Shown in pieces: positions 22,270 to 33,164 of a stretch of 64,000 bases of DNA. The DNA is from Pleurodeles waltl (taxonomy: Eukaryota; Chordata; Amphibia; Caudata; Salamandridae). The notes beneath the pieces are model-generated. The model was not told where the DNA came from. It made no database searches and saw nothing but the letters and a program-made list of their open reading frames with translations. The stretch's first letter is position 1. The number at the start of each line of letters is the position of its first letter. The DNA lies in NCBI RefSeq assembly GCF_031143425.1, contig NC_090440.1, positions 1,266,459,123 to 1,266,523,122 on the forward strand, given 5' to 3'. A program made the position numbers and the translations under genes.

Positions 22270-23110
22270 AATTACCAGTGAGTCATTATGATGTGTATGT
22301 CAAATGTGTTGTTATTGCTGTAATTGACCCTGTGCCCCCTTTCTTTCTCCCCTACCCTCCCTCCTTTTCTTCTTTTGTCCTTGTGTGCATTAGCATCATC
22401 TAGCGAAGGAGCAGGGGCACCGGCGAGTGGGGAAGCTGCAGCCCACGGGACCCATGAGACAGTGTCCGCCGACTCCGAGGGGACCAGTGGGTTGGAGGAT
22501 GAGGGGAGCACCACAGGGGAGACAGGAACTGCTATAACTGATTCTGATTCCTCCTCCAATGGGAGCTCCCTGGTGGTGGTAGAACCCTCTGGGACTACCC
22601 CAGCAGCATCATCTTCCTCCACCGCCCTTCCAGCACCGCCCTCCTGGTAGCCCCCCACCCAGTTGCTCATGCCCGCTCACCCAGGAGGGTGGGTGTCTCC
22701 TCCGCCACAAGCACCTCAGCCCCTGGCCTAGTCAGCCCTGCTGCCCTCACTGAGGATGCTATTGACCATTCAGGTTCCATGGTGACCGCAAACTACTCTG
22801 TGTCCCTGGAGGAGAGTGTCTCCTTTTACTTTTGTAGGGCTCGTTTCCACCAGGCTTTTCGTGGTGGTGGTCCCAACCCAGAAATCCTGGTGGTCTGCTA
22901 ATTGGTAATAGGATGGGCAGTGAATGGTCTTCCACTAGCCTGAAGATGGCAACCGCTGTAGTCGGAGGCCAAATCGCACTGGCTGGTCATTGGCTGTATG
23001 TGGATGGGATCACCACCGTGGTCATAATATGGCGGTCTTCACCACCAGGCTGGTGGCAGTACAACCACCAGCGTGGTGGTCAGCTGACCACCAAAGTCAT
23101 TATGAGGGTT
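22270..23110 (-). mobile_element. Fragment of a Harbinger family A relative, inverted relative to 25-33 kb
   Basis: On + this region carries the Ser/Gly/Ala-rich third exon of the first Myb/SANT gene of family A: an acceptor-like ATTAGCATCATCTAG precedes SSEGAGAPASGEAAAHGTHE, and later DSDSSSNGSSLVVVEP, which matches the minus-strand SDGSSLVVA region at 28,450-28,650. It ends near 23,110 in TCATTATGAGGGTT, a degenerate copy of the family's terminal TCATTACAAC/GAGGGCC end. The transposase and the DNA-binding domain are missing. The sequence between exon and end does not match family A closely, so this may be a subfamily. Confidence 0.6.
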
Positions 23111-23139
23111 GTAGTTTTTGCCATCTTGGATTTTAGAGG

Positions 23140-25180
23140 AATGTTGCTCCCTGGGATTGAATTTTGCCACACTTCTCAGAAAGTGGTCACTCAAGAGAGT
23201 AGTGGCCTGCATGTGATTGGACAGGAGCACCCCCCCTGCTTTCCATACCAGGAGCAGGGATAAATATAGTAGAGCTGCCCCACACTTCAGATCCCTACTG
23301 GAAAAAGACAAGAATATGAAGGACTGCCCTGCTGGCCATCTGACCTGCACCCAGACCCTGTACTCAAAAGGACTGAACCAGCTGCACACTTTGGGCTTCA
23401 CCAAGAAAAGGACTTTGCCTTACTTCTACAATCTTAGGAAGGGACTCCCTATAAGCTGCAGGTAGAAAGGAGCTGACCAGAGTCCCCTGCATAAAGTCCT
23501 GTAAAAATATCCATCTGACCAGTGTACATTGGCCATTTAAGGATCTGGATAGGTGTATTCTAGAAGTCCTAAACTCTAAGGAGCAACTCAGAACTTCAGG
23601 AGCCTTGGGGTGAGTTGTGGACACTCGAAGGACCTTAAAAGTACATCTGGAAGAAGATCAAGAAATTTGGAGACGTTTGAAGCAACTTTAGAAAAAAGCT
23701 CCATTAGTGGACCAACCCGATGTCGAGAGTCAAGCCGGACAACATCAACCTCGACCCAGCCTGACTGGCAGGTTCATCCTGCTGGAAAGTTCCAGAGCCC
23801 CAGACTTACAGATTTTGACCAGGGACACACGAAAAGGCAATCAGACAAAGTTGCACCGAAATCGGCTTGCTGAGGACGACCGTCCGATGTCGTGGATGAA
23901 AAGCTCCAAAAACGTTTCGAAGTCTGAAGGTAAAAGTTTGACGAGGCCTCCCATGCAGTGTATCTGAATAGGGCCCCAGCAAGGTCCTGCCTCAACTTTT
24001 GACTTTGTCCCGGTCGGAAAAATTCTTCCTGAAAATGTTTCTAAGTATAAACATTAAAAACTTGTCCTAGGCCTACTGTGCAGTGTATCCGAAGAGGGCT
24101 CCAGCGTGGTCGGCCTCAACTTGTGACTTAGTCCCAGTTGGAGAGAAATCTTCAAGAAATTTTCTAATTGTGAAGGTAAAGCTTTAAATGAGACCTCACA
24201 CTTAGTCTAGGCGAGCAGGGCTCCATTGCGGCCAGCCTCAACTTTTGACTTTGCCCCAGTCAAGTGCAACCAGATGTCCAGAATTGAGATTTTTGCCTAT
24301 AGGTGCTACAAAACATTTAGGGGCTGATTTAAGAGCCCCTAGCGCCTCCTTGAGCCACATTAGCATCATTTTTTTGATGCTAATGTGGCTTAACGAGGCC
24401 AAAATGACACATCAAATTTACAAAGTGGTGCAATGCATGCCACTTTGTAACCCTTTGTGCTACATTCTGCTTGCACCAGGCATAATGTTTTTCAAAGGGG
24501 GTGTTCTCTCATTGGGGGGGGGGGCTGAAAAAATGTCACAAAGAAATCTAAAGGTTTTTTTGTGTCATTTATCTTGGCACTTTCAACGCCTGCTTAGAGC
24601 AGGTGTGAAAAGTAGGCATGCCATTGTTTTCAATCGTCCTTAATGGGCTTTGCAGGATTAGCGCCAACATTTTTTACGCTAATCCTGCAAAGCTCTGAAT
24701 TAGCCTAAAAAATGTTGGCGCTGGTTCCCCTAACCACCGCCATGGTGCACCGTATCTTTGTGGCATTAGGGGGACGCTAAGGGGCGCATGAAAAGTGGCA
24801 CTGCACTGGGTACAGCACCACTTTTCTTTAATCACGGCCTTAATCTTTAAAAATGTATATCTCTGGTTCCCAACATTGAATTATTGTCATTTTGATGTCA
24901 TTTTACAGATAAATCTGTACTCTGTTTTTATAAATTGTAGTGTGATTTTTATTTTGTTTTGTGTTTTACTTATTTATGGTTTTGTTTATATTAAATGCTT
25001 TACACACCTGTCTCCTTAATTAAGTCTAACTGGTTGTGACCAAGCTACCAAGGGTTGAGCCAGTATTAGTTTATTGAGACCTTGACTGGACATAGTAGGG
25101 GTTTGTGGCCTGTTGTACCTACCTGCCCTTACCAATAATATACTTTCCAGTAGAGGTATTTCAACGGGCCAGGACTACAC
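23140..25180 (+). repeat. Dispersed non-coding repeat, interrupted by a MITE
   Basis: No gene. The end (25,000-25,140) shares the ACACCTGTCTCCTTAATTAA and GACCAAGCTACCAAGG segments with the end of the 20.3-22.2 kb element (ACATTGCCTCCTAAGTTAAG and ACCAAGCTACCAGAGG), so it is a diverged relative. A MITE (24,320-24,839) is inserted in it and Harbinger A abuts it at 25,184. Confidence 0.5.
24320..24839. mobile_element. Harbinger-type MITE with TTA target duplication
   Basis: The left end GGGGCTGATTTAAGA and the reverse complement of the right end GGCCGTGATTAAAGA form imperfect terminal inverted repeats. TTA flanks both sides (24,317-24,319 and 24,840-24,842). The interior contains paired palindromes such as TAGCATCA/TGATGCTA around 24,361-24,388. 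It encodes nothing, and its length (520 bp) and 3-bp TTA duplication fit a PIF/Harbinger MITE. Confidence 0.8.
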
Positions 25181-26039
25181 TTTGGTGGTCATTACAACCC
25201 TGGTGGACGGTGTTAAAGCAGCAGTAAGACCGCCAACAGGCCGGCGGTAAAAAAATTGGAATTACGTCCGTGGCGGAAACCGCCAACAAAGACAGCCACT
25301 TTAACACTCTGACCACCACGGCGGTATAAACAAACAGCACGGCGGTCACTGCCAATAGGCAGGCGGAGGACAAAGTACCGCCCACAGTATCAGAACCTAC
25401 CAATCCGCCACCTTTTCCGGGGCGGATTCACCGCGGACAAAAACACAGCGAAAACAGGACTTTGAAGGGAAAACGCTCACCTCTACACACCCCATGAGGA
25501 ATCCGGACGCCATGGAACCAGAGCTGCAGATCCTGCCAGCCCTTATCTTCTTGCTCCTCTACCAGGAGCACGAACTCCAGCGGTGAAGACCACAGTGAGT
25601 ACTGCACCTACAACACAGGGGAGGGGTGAGGGAAAAACAGGGACACACACAAGCAACACGCAACACCCCCACCCCCACCCTCACCCACCACAACACACAC
25701 ACTAATACAGCATGACACATTACAGTTACACGCCCCAACCCCCCCAGAAGAATGCAAAGACCAAAGAAAATGAGTGTAACCATTGTAATATATTAAAATG
25801 CAGTACGCAAAAATATACATCTATACACTATAAACAAAATATACACCAAGAATAGTAGTCCAGGTAGTGCTCCATTGAAGTCCATGGAACACTGGGCCCA
25901 CACGGTATGGGCGAGGCCCACACAAGATCCCCAACCATGACAGAGAGAACACTGCAGGGACATCAGATAGCAATAAAACAGGCACCTCAGGGGGAGGGAA
26001 AGGGGGGGCTCCTCAGCCGGTTGAGTGCACAACGCCAAA

Positions 26040-26425
26040 TCCACGAGAGGGCCACATGCCCACTGTTCAATCCTGGGGAGTGCAAAGCCACAGTCTCTCA
26101 AGTCTCTACAGTGGGTGGGTTGCCCACCGCCATATCCTGGGGAGTACAAAGCCACAATCTCTCAAGTCTCTACAGTGGGTGGGTTGCCCACTGTTCCATC
26201 CTGGGGAGTGCAAAGCTACAGTCTCTCAAGTCTCTACAGTGGGTGGGTTGCCCACTGTTCCATCCTGTGGAGTGCAAAGCCACAGTCTCTCAAGTCTCTA
26301 CAGTGGTTGGGTTGTCCACTGCCATATCCTGGGGAGTGCCAAGCCACAGTTTCTCAAGTCTCTACAGTGGGTGGGTTGCCCACTGCCATATCCTGGGGAG
26401 TGCAAAGCCAAAGCCTCACAAGTGG
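26040..26425 (+). repeat. Minisatellite, 64-bp unit, six copies
   Basis: The box CTCAAGTCTCTACAGTGGGT recurs every 64 bp (26,097; 26,161; 26,225 and on). Open frames over it (up to 242 codons from 25,907) are products of the repeat and carry no gene. Confidence 0.9.
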
Positions 26426-26433
26426 ATGACAGT

Positions 26434-26655
26434 CTCCACTGGTTCTGGAGGGGGCTTGGTGCCCAGAGTGCTTCATCCTGCCAAGAACAGAGGTAGTGGA
26501 TGTCTTTCTCCACTGGTTCTGGAGGGGGCTTGGTGCCCAGAGTGCTTCATCCTGCCAAGGACAGAGGTAGTGGATGTCTTTCTCCACTGGTTCTGGAGGG
26601 GGCTTGGTGCCCAGAGTGCCTCATCCTGCTCGTGACGGTCTCAGTAGCGTCAGTG
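26434..26655 (+). repeat. Minisatellite, 74-bp unit, three copies
   Basis: CTCCACTGGTTCTGGAGGGG recurs at 26,434, 26,508 and 26,582. The array immediately follows the 64-bp array and precedes the 33-bp array. Confidence 0.9.
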
Positions 26656-26739
26656 CCCTTGGCGCTCATGGGCCAGCGGTGCTAGTGGCGGCGGTGCCCT
26701 GTTCAGCGGTGCTTGTGGCGGCGGGTCCTTTGCAGTGTC

Positions 26740-27205
26740 TCAGCTGCTGGCAGTCCTTCATGGCCCAGCGTGGCTGGTGCTGGCGGTCCTCTATGGACCT
26801 GTGGGGCTGGTGGTCGTGTCTTGCCCAGTGGGGCTGGTGCTGGCAGTCATGTCTGGCCCAGCGGGGCTGGTGCTGGCGGTCCTCTCTGGCCCAGCGGGGC
26901 TGGTGCTTGCGGTCGTCTCTGGCCCAGCGGGGCTGGTGCTGGCAGTCCTCTCTGGCCCAGCTGGGCTGGTGCTGGCGGGTCTCTCTGGCCCAGCGGGGCT
27001 GGTGGCGGTGGCCTCTTGGGCAGCAGGGCAGGTGCTGGCAGTGGCCTCTTGGGCAGCAGGACAGGTGCTGGCGGTGGCCTCTTGGGCAGCAGGGCAGGTG
27101 CTGGCAGTGGCCTCTTGGGCAGCAGGGCAGGTGCTGGTGGTGGCCTCTTGGGCAGCGGGGATGATGGCAATGGCCTCCTGGGCAGCGGGGATGATGGTGG
27201 TCTTC
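26740..27205 (-). repeat. Minisatellite, 33-bp unit in two variants, about fourteen copies
   Basis: One variant contains CTCTCTGGCCCAGCGGGGCT, the other GGCCTCTTGGGCAGCAGGGC, and both continue into GGTGCTGGCGGT. Because 33 is a multiple of three, frames stay open on both strands. The minus frame gives eleven-residue repeats (PAAQEATASTC and TASTSPAGPER) preceded by a basic stretch, GKGHKKVSRSGKSSM. The minus frame could be the distal tail of the Myb/SANT gene upstream, but a frame change separates them, and coding status is undecided. Confidence 0.8.
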
Positions 27206-27556
27206 TCCGCCATGCTGCTCTTCCCAGACCTGCTGACTTTCTTGTGGCCCTTCCCTACCTTGGAAGGTGTCGCAGCTGACTCCACACTCCCACTTGGACC
27301 CCTGGGAGCAGCTTTGGTGGCTGGAGTCTTCCCTCTCCCCCGCCGGGCACTGGCCAACTTTTGATGCTCCACAGGTGGGGGACTGTCCGTGCTGTGGCTC
27401 CGTGCCACACTGGCTGCCCTGGTGGTCGGTACACTCCAGATTCCAGTGACTACAGGCACCGCTGGTCCCGGAGATGTTGTGGCTGAGGTGCTAGGTTGGG
27501 ACCTGGAGAGTCAGGCCCTAGGAGAAGGACGGGGTGGGGGAGGTGTGGGAAAGAGG

Positions 27557-29621
27557 TCAAGGTTGGACAGGAAAAGTTTTTGGGAGACACTGGGACAAGT
27601 AGCTGGAGGGGGTTTGGGAGCGGAGGAAGAGGTTGTGGTTGTAGGAGGTGTTCGTTTGGTGACTTTGGGTGAAGGTGCATGCGCTGGAGGCTGTCATGAG
27701 GTGGATGGCTGTTGAGTGGGTGTGTGCCTGCGTTTGTGTATCTTGGGAGGGGGCGTCACAGGCACACTGGGAGAGGACACAGGGGACGTGTGAATGGTAG
27801 TGGGGTGGTGACTGCACGTGAGCAGGGTGTGGGGGTGTGTGTGCTGGTGATGGAAGTAGTGTAGGTGTAGTGCATGCAGGTGTGAGTTGAGATGAGACTG
27901 GGAGGGAGGAGGGAGATGAGGAGGAGGGGGACACAGTGAAGGCAGTGGATATTGGTGTGTCTGCATGTGTGTAATGCTTGCGTGAGTGCCTGTGGGATGT
28001 GTGGTGCTTATGTTTGCCTGAGCTTCCCTTGTGTGTTGACATGTGTGCATGCTGGTCTGAAGGTGTGCTTGGGATAGGCTGAGGTAGAGGAGATTGGGTC
28101 TGGGTGGAGGAAGTTGGAGGGGGGAGGCTAGACACAGGGACAATGGCTGCCATCAGTGCTGAGGCCAGAGTCTGAAAAGCTCACTGAAGGGCCGCCTGAC
28201 CAGAATGAATGCCCTCCAGGAATGCATTTGTTTGTTGCAACTGCCTTTCTACACCCTGGATGGCATTCAAAATGGTAGACTGCCCAACAGTGAGGAACCT
28301 GAGGAGGTAAAAGGCCTCCTCACTGAGGGCAGCAGGGGTGCCTGGGGCGAAGGTGATGCCCACCCTCCTGGGTGAGCGGGCACGGGGCAAAGGCTGAGGG
28401 GCTGCTGGGAGGGTGGTGCTGGTAGGGGGGTGGCGGCTGTACCTGTAGATGCGGGGGGCACAGATGTTGCCGCCACCACAAGGGAGCTCCCATCAGAGGA
28501 CGAGTCTGTGTCACTGGTGTCAGCTCCTGTCCCCACAGTGGAGCTCCCCTCGCCCCGTCCGTCCTGCTGGTGAACTCCAAATCTGTTGTCTCGCCCTCCA
28601 GGGCCATGTGGGATGCAGCTCCCTCCTGCTCCGATGCCACTGCTCTGCCGCCTGATGATGCTAATACACACAAGAACAGGGAGACCACAGAAAGAGGGGG
28701 GGACGACTGAAGGAAAACATGTTGAGTGCATGCATTACCGCTACCGTTGGTGGACACAACAGACACAGAAGCCCCCTGCACTACGCCGGGCACTTGGCCT
28801 CCACTGTTCGATCCCTGGGACATGGCCTACAGGGCTATGGACGACATCTGCACACATGGATGACACAGGAGCATGACTAGGTGTACTTGGCACTGTACAC
28901 AGGTGGGGTGGGATGCCACATGGCCTGCCTTCTGGAGGGACCTTGCCTACTACACTCGCCCTGGCCTAGGGAAACCCACAGCCCACCTACCCCACCCAGA
29001 AACCTCCACTGCGCACAAAATCAGCAGGATGAGAGTGTACTCACCCCCTTGTGCTGTGATGCCCTCAAGCGCCCATCCAACTCCGTGTACGCCACCGCCA
29101 GGATCCTGAACATCAGGGGGGTCATGGTGCGACGGGCACCCCTCCCATGTTGGGAGGCCATCCCCAGCTGGTCCTCCACTGTCTTCTTGCTCCAGTGGCG
29201 AATGTCCTCCCATCTCTTACGGCAGTGGGGGCTCCGTCTGTGGTAGACCCCCAGGGTCCGGACGTCCTTGGCGATGGCACGCCAAATATCTTTTTTTCTG
29301 GTGGGCACTGACCTACAGGATTTGTACAGGGGGAAAAGAAAAGTTATTACCAACTGCACCGTCACAGTCATTGGCCCCCATCCCTACCCTTGCCATGTGA
29401 CACATGCACTCATCGTCGTTTCGTGCACACCTCAATCCCCCCCCAATCTTTCATCCACCCTACTCCACACAGGCATAGCCCATACAACATGCTCCCAGTG
29501 TACTTACCTGTTTGTCTGGAGGACCGTAGAGTAGCGTGTACTGGGGGAGGACCCCATCCACGAGTTTCTCCAACTCCTCCGATGTGAAGGCAGGGGCCCT
29601 TTGCCCAGACACTCAAGCCAT
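27557..29621 (-). pseudogene. First Myb/SANT-like gene of Harbinger A, inside the transposase intron
   Basis: Harbinger Myb/SANT proteins bind the element ends and carry the nuclease to the nucleus. Exon 1 (29,621-29,508) ends in FTSEELEKLVDGVLPQYTLL and a GTAAGT donor. Exon 2 (29,312-29,045) has the rest of the domain: WRAIAKDVRTLGVYHRRSPH and CRKRWEDI. Then comes GRGARRTMTPLMFRILAVA. Exon 3 (from 28,651) is Ser/Glu/Thr-rich, then helical (LLRFLTVGQSTILNAIQGVE), then His/Ser/Thr/Pro-rich. Exon phases agree. Defects: TGA as codon 3 (29,615-29,613; CGT in copy B), one extra A in the A-run at exon 2's start, a frame change in exon 3 and TGA at 28,183-28,181 (AGA in copy B). The domain resembles Pfam Myb_DNA-bind_5; annotation pipelines often call such genes partner-of-profilin-like. 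Confidence 0.75.
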
Positions 29622-31672
29622 TTTCTCTTCCAGACCAAGGTCACAGCAGCACTTGCAGTGTAGGTCCTCTTCTGTGGAAGATCAGGCATCGAGTGATTGA
29701 ACAGATCGAAAATGGCGGTCATGTCCGCGGCGGTGCGTACCGTCACTGCCGGCGTACATCGTCATTGGCTCCTGGGACCCATAGGATCCAATGTTAACCA
29801 ATGCAGCACTGCGCCGCGGTCTTCAACCGCCTACAGCGATGGTGTACAACGCCAGCGCAGTTACCTCACATCCCATTGTCCCACTTTACAGGTCAGGCAG
29901 CCGCCATTTCAGGGGCCCACACAGCTTAATTTTTAACTGTGTCACACATACCTAGGCCTAGCCTCAACACACATACAGACCACTTTTCGGATTATGATTT
30001 GTGTTCTGTGTAAGCTGTGGGTACGTACCTGAGTTGGTTGACTCTGTGCTCGCTGTTGTCCTTCATAGGCACCGTCTGCTGGGACATGTGAGAAGATGGT
30101 GGCATCCTCCGGTGTACAGACCGCTGGTGGTCCTGTTGACAATGGAGGAAAGACATGTGATCATCACCTACAGGCTTGACCGTGCCACAATCCAGGAACT
30201 GTGTGCCCAGCTGGAGCAAGACCTGATGTCAGCTATCTGCCATCCCACAGGAATCCCCCCTCAAGTGCAGGTGCTGTCAGTACTCCATTTCCTTGCAAGT
30301 GGGTCATTTCAAACAAAAGTGGCCATAGCATCAGGGATGTCCCAGCCTATGTTTTCCAACGTGTTGTCCAGAGTGTTGTCTGCCCTGCTGAGACACATGC
30401 GGAGCTACATCGTTTTCCCTCAGGTGGAGGATTTCCCTACAGTGAAAGGTGATTTCTATGCCCTGGTACATATCCCCAACATCATAGGTGCCATTGATGG
30501 GATGCATGTGGCTTTGGTACCCCCCCCCCCGCAGGAGTGAACAGGTGTACAGAAACCGGAAGAGTTATCATTCCATGAATGTGCAGATGGTGTGTTTGGC
30601 AGACAGTACATCTCCCATGGTAATGCCAAGTTCCCTGGCTCAGTGCATGACGCCTACATCCTGCAGAATAGCAGCATCCCTTATGTGATGGGTCAACTCC
30701 AGAGGCACTGTGTGTGGCTATTAGGTGAGCACTTGGAAGAAAGTCAGTGGGAATGGTTGTCTGGGTCTGGGGATATCCCTACAGGTTAGTGTGTGTCTAA
30801 CAGTTATCCCTCGTCATTTGCAGGTGACTCTGGTTACCCCAACCTATCATGGCTACTGACCCCAGTGAGGATTCCCAGGACAAGGGCAGAGGAACACTAC
30901 AATGAGGCCCATGGGCGAACTCAGCGGATTATAGAGCGGACATTCGGCCTCCTGAAGGCTAGGTTTAGGTGCCTCCATATGACAGGTGGATCCCTATTCT
31001 ACTCACCAAAGAAGGTGTGCCAGATCATCGGGGCCTGCTGTATGCTTCACAACTTAGCTTTGCGACGACAGGTGCCTTTTCTGCAGGAGTATGGTCCAGA
31101 TGGCGGTGTTGTTGCAGCTATGTAGCCTGTGGACAATGAAGACGAGGGAGCAGAAGATGAGGACATGGACAACAGGAACTCTGTGATCCTTCAATATTTC
31201 CAGGGAGAAACAGGTAAGTATACAGACCTGCCTACTACATGTACTTTAACACTACTACCTCTCTACTGTCTGTTGTTTTCAGCTAGTGTATGGTCACTGA
31301 GTTGTCACTTTCCCTTATGATTTCACAGATGTGGGTCCCACAGTGTGACATCTGCTTTGTTTCCTCATGGACTAGAGCTGTGTGACATAGGTATGTTGGC
31401 ATTACAATTGAAAGAGCATTTTGTCACTGTAATTGCTAATACACTATTTCAAAATCACAGACAGACTCCAGATTGTTTTGTGCTTCAAGGGTGTTTATTT
31501 AAGTGCTCAATATTGTAGGGGGTTGTAAAATGGTGGAGGAATGTCCATGGCAGAGTCCAGTCTATTAGTCTCACAGATGCATTACCCAAAAAGGCATAGG
31601 AAGTGGAGCTGGGGCAGTTTGAGGATGGACAGGGTGACAAAGTGGGACAGAAAGATGTCATTCAGGGTGGTA

Positions 31673-33164
31673 TCATTTCTTGGCAGGGGTCTTGGCATCG
31701 TTCTCTGTCTTTGTCCTGGATCTCAGTGACCGTTTGCGGGGTGGTTCTCCCTCTGCAGGGGGTGGGGTGCTAGTGTGGTAGTCCTGTGGAGGTGCCTCCT
31801 GTCCACTAGCTCCGGCGGAGGTGGTGGGCAGTTCATCGTCCATGCTAGTGTCAGGGGCCCCTTGTTGTGCCACAGTGTCCCTCCTGGTGTTGAGTACTTC
31901 CTTCAGCACCCCTACGATGGTGCCCAGGGTGGAATTGATGGTTCTGAGTTCCTCCCTGAAGCCCAAATACTGTTCCTCCCGCAGGCGTTGGGTCTCCTGA
32001 AACTTGGCCAGTACTGTTGCCATCGTCTCCTGGGAGTGGTGGTAGGCTCCCATGATGGAGAAGAGGGCCTCATGGAGAGTGGGTTCCCTTGGCCTGTCCG
32101 CCCCCTGTCGCACAGCAGCCCTCCCAGTTCCCCTGTGCCCACTACCACTGCTCCCAGGTCCCTGTTGTTGTTGGGGGTGGTGGGTTAGCCTGGGTTCCCT
32201 GTAGTGGTGGACACACTGCTGCTTGACGTGTCCTGGGTACAGAGGTCTGGGCCCACTGGGTGGGTGCTGTGCTGGTGTTTCCAGAGGGGGGAAGGTCTGT
32301 GGTGGCCTGTGACTGTGTCAGGGGAACCGACTGTCCCAAGGTCCCCGATGGGCCAGGCTGGTCATCTAGATCCAGTTGGACAGAGCTGCTGTCATCACTG
32401 TGGGCCTCTCTGTTGGTGGTGTGGACATGTGTGGACCCTCCTGTCCGGTGACGTTGGGTAGGGGTTCTGCAGGGGTATAAAAGGATGTTTAGTACATCGG
32501 TGTGTACCATGGTGTGCAATAGGTGGGTGACCGTGTACCCCAGTGCTTGCATTCCTGTGTGGTACCTTGTGTGCTGGTAGTTTAGGGGGGTGTATGGGTA
32601 TGTGCAGTGGCCATGCTTTGGTGATGGGTGTCCATGCTTTGTTGTTGCATGCAGGGCTTGGTGTTGGGATGGGTGGGTTGTGATAGTGGGACATTTGTAA
32701 GGAGTAGGAGAGATGGGGGTGAGGGTGGGGGTATGTGATGGCATGCAGGTAGGGTTGGGGATGTAATAGTTAAGATTTGACTTACCAGAGTCCAATCCTC
32801 CATCTACTCCTGCGAGGCCCCCAGGATGCAGAATCACCAAGACTTGCTCCTCCCATGTTGTTAGTTGTGGGGGAGGAAGTGGGGGTCCGCCGCCAGTCCC
32901 CTGAACCGCAAGGTGGTGTCTTGAGACTACGGAACGCACCTTCTCCCGTAGGTTGTTCCACCTTTTCCTGAAGTCATCCCTATTTCTTGGGTGCTGTCCC
33001 ACTGTGTTGACCCTGTCCACTATTCTTCGCCATAGCTCCATCTTCCTAGCTATGGAAGTGTGCTGCACCTGTGATCCAAATAGCTGTGGCTCTACCCGGA
33101 CGATTTCCTCCACCATGACCCTGAGCTCCTCCTCAGAGAACCTGGGGTGTCTTTGCTGTGCCAT
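31673..33164 (-). pseudogene. Second Myb/SANT-like gene of Harbinger A
   Basis: Exon 1 (33,164-32,786) starts MAQQRHPRFSEEELRVMVEE, continues VEPQLFGSQVQHTS, then ELWRRIVDRVNTVGQHPRNR and DDFRKRWNNLREKVRSV. These are the three-helix Myb/SANT-like fold with conserved Trp and KRW. It ends at a GTAAGT donor. A later exon from about 32,466 is Pro/Gln/Thr-rich (QSVPLTQSQATTDLPPSG, VPRTRQAAVCPP). The C-terminus has a helical, coiled-coil-like part (ALFSIMGAYHHSQETMATVL, REELRTINSTLGTIVGVLKE) and a basic nuclear-signal-like end, RKRSLRSRTKTENDAKTPAK. One base is missing near PPTE compared with copy B, and another frame change lies near 32,150. It is clearly different from the first Myb gene, so the element has two such partners. 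Confidence 0.75.

Larger units (their letters stand above)
25512..31213 (+). pseudogene. HARBI1-type transposase (DDE nuclease) of Harbinger A
   Basis: Exon 1 (25,512-25,594) encodes MEPELQILPALIFLLLYQEH and a basic end, and stops at a GTGAGT donor. Exon 2 (30,069-30,724) joins in phase after a TTCATAG acceptor. Exon 3 (30,824-31,213) follows a 99-bp GT-AG intron. The catalytic triad of the family is present: D in GAIDGMHVAL (30,496-30,498), D in GSVHDAYI (30,649-30,651) and E in IIERTFGLLKARFRCL (30,934-30,936). A Glu/Asp-rich tail follows (EDEGAEDEDMDN). Defects: TGA in exon 1 (25,584-25,586), a length change in the poly-C run at 30,519-30,530, one missing base near 30,603 and TAG at 31,123-31,125. 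The 4,474-bp first intron contains the antisense Myb/SANT gene. Joining exon 1 is inference from phase and splice signals. Confidence 0.75.

Noticed and set aside
20332..25180. Endogenous retrovirus with gag-pol-env
   Set aside because: LTR-like ends occur but no protease, integrase, RNase H or envelope motif was found between them.
25907..26635. 242-codon open frame on +
   Set aside because: Generated by the 64-bp and 74-bp minisatellites; repeated peptide blocks follow the DNA period and shift frame between arrays.
26040..27205. CRISPR-like spaced repeats
   Set aside because: Units are contiguous minisatellites without unique spacers, and the genome is vertebrate.
26713..27364. Long hydrophobic open frames on + over the 33-bp array
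   Set aside because: The 33-bp unit keeps all frames open; the Leu/Ala/Gly repeat is a mirror of the minus-strand frame and has no start context or neighbour support.
32142..33164. 340-codon single frame covering Myb gene 2 without introns
   Set aside because: Copy B and the splice signals show that 32,785-32,467 is an intron; the middle of the frame (His/Thr/Pro-rich) is intronic read-through.
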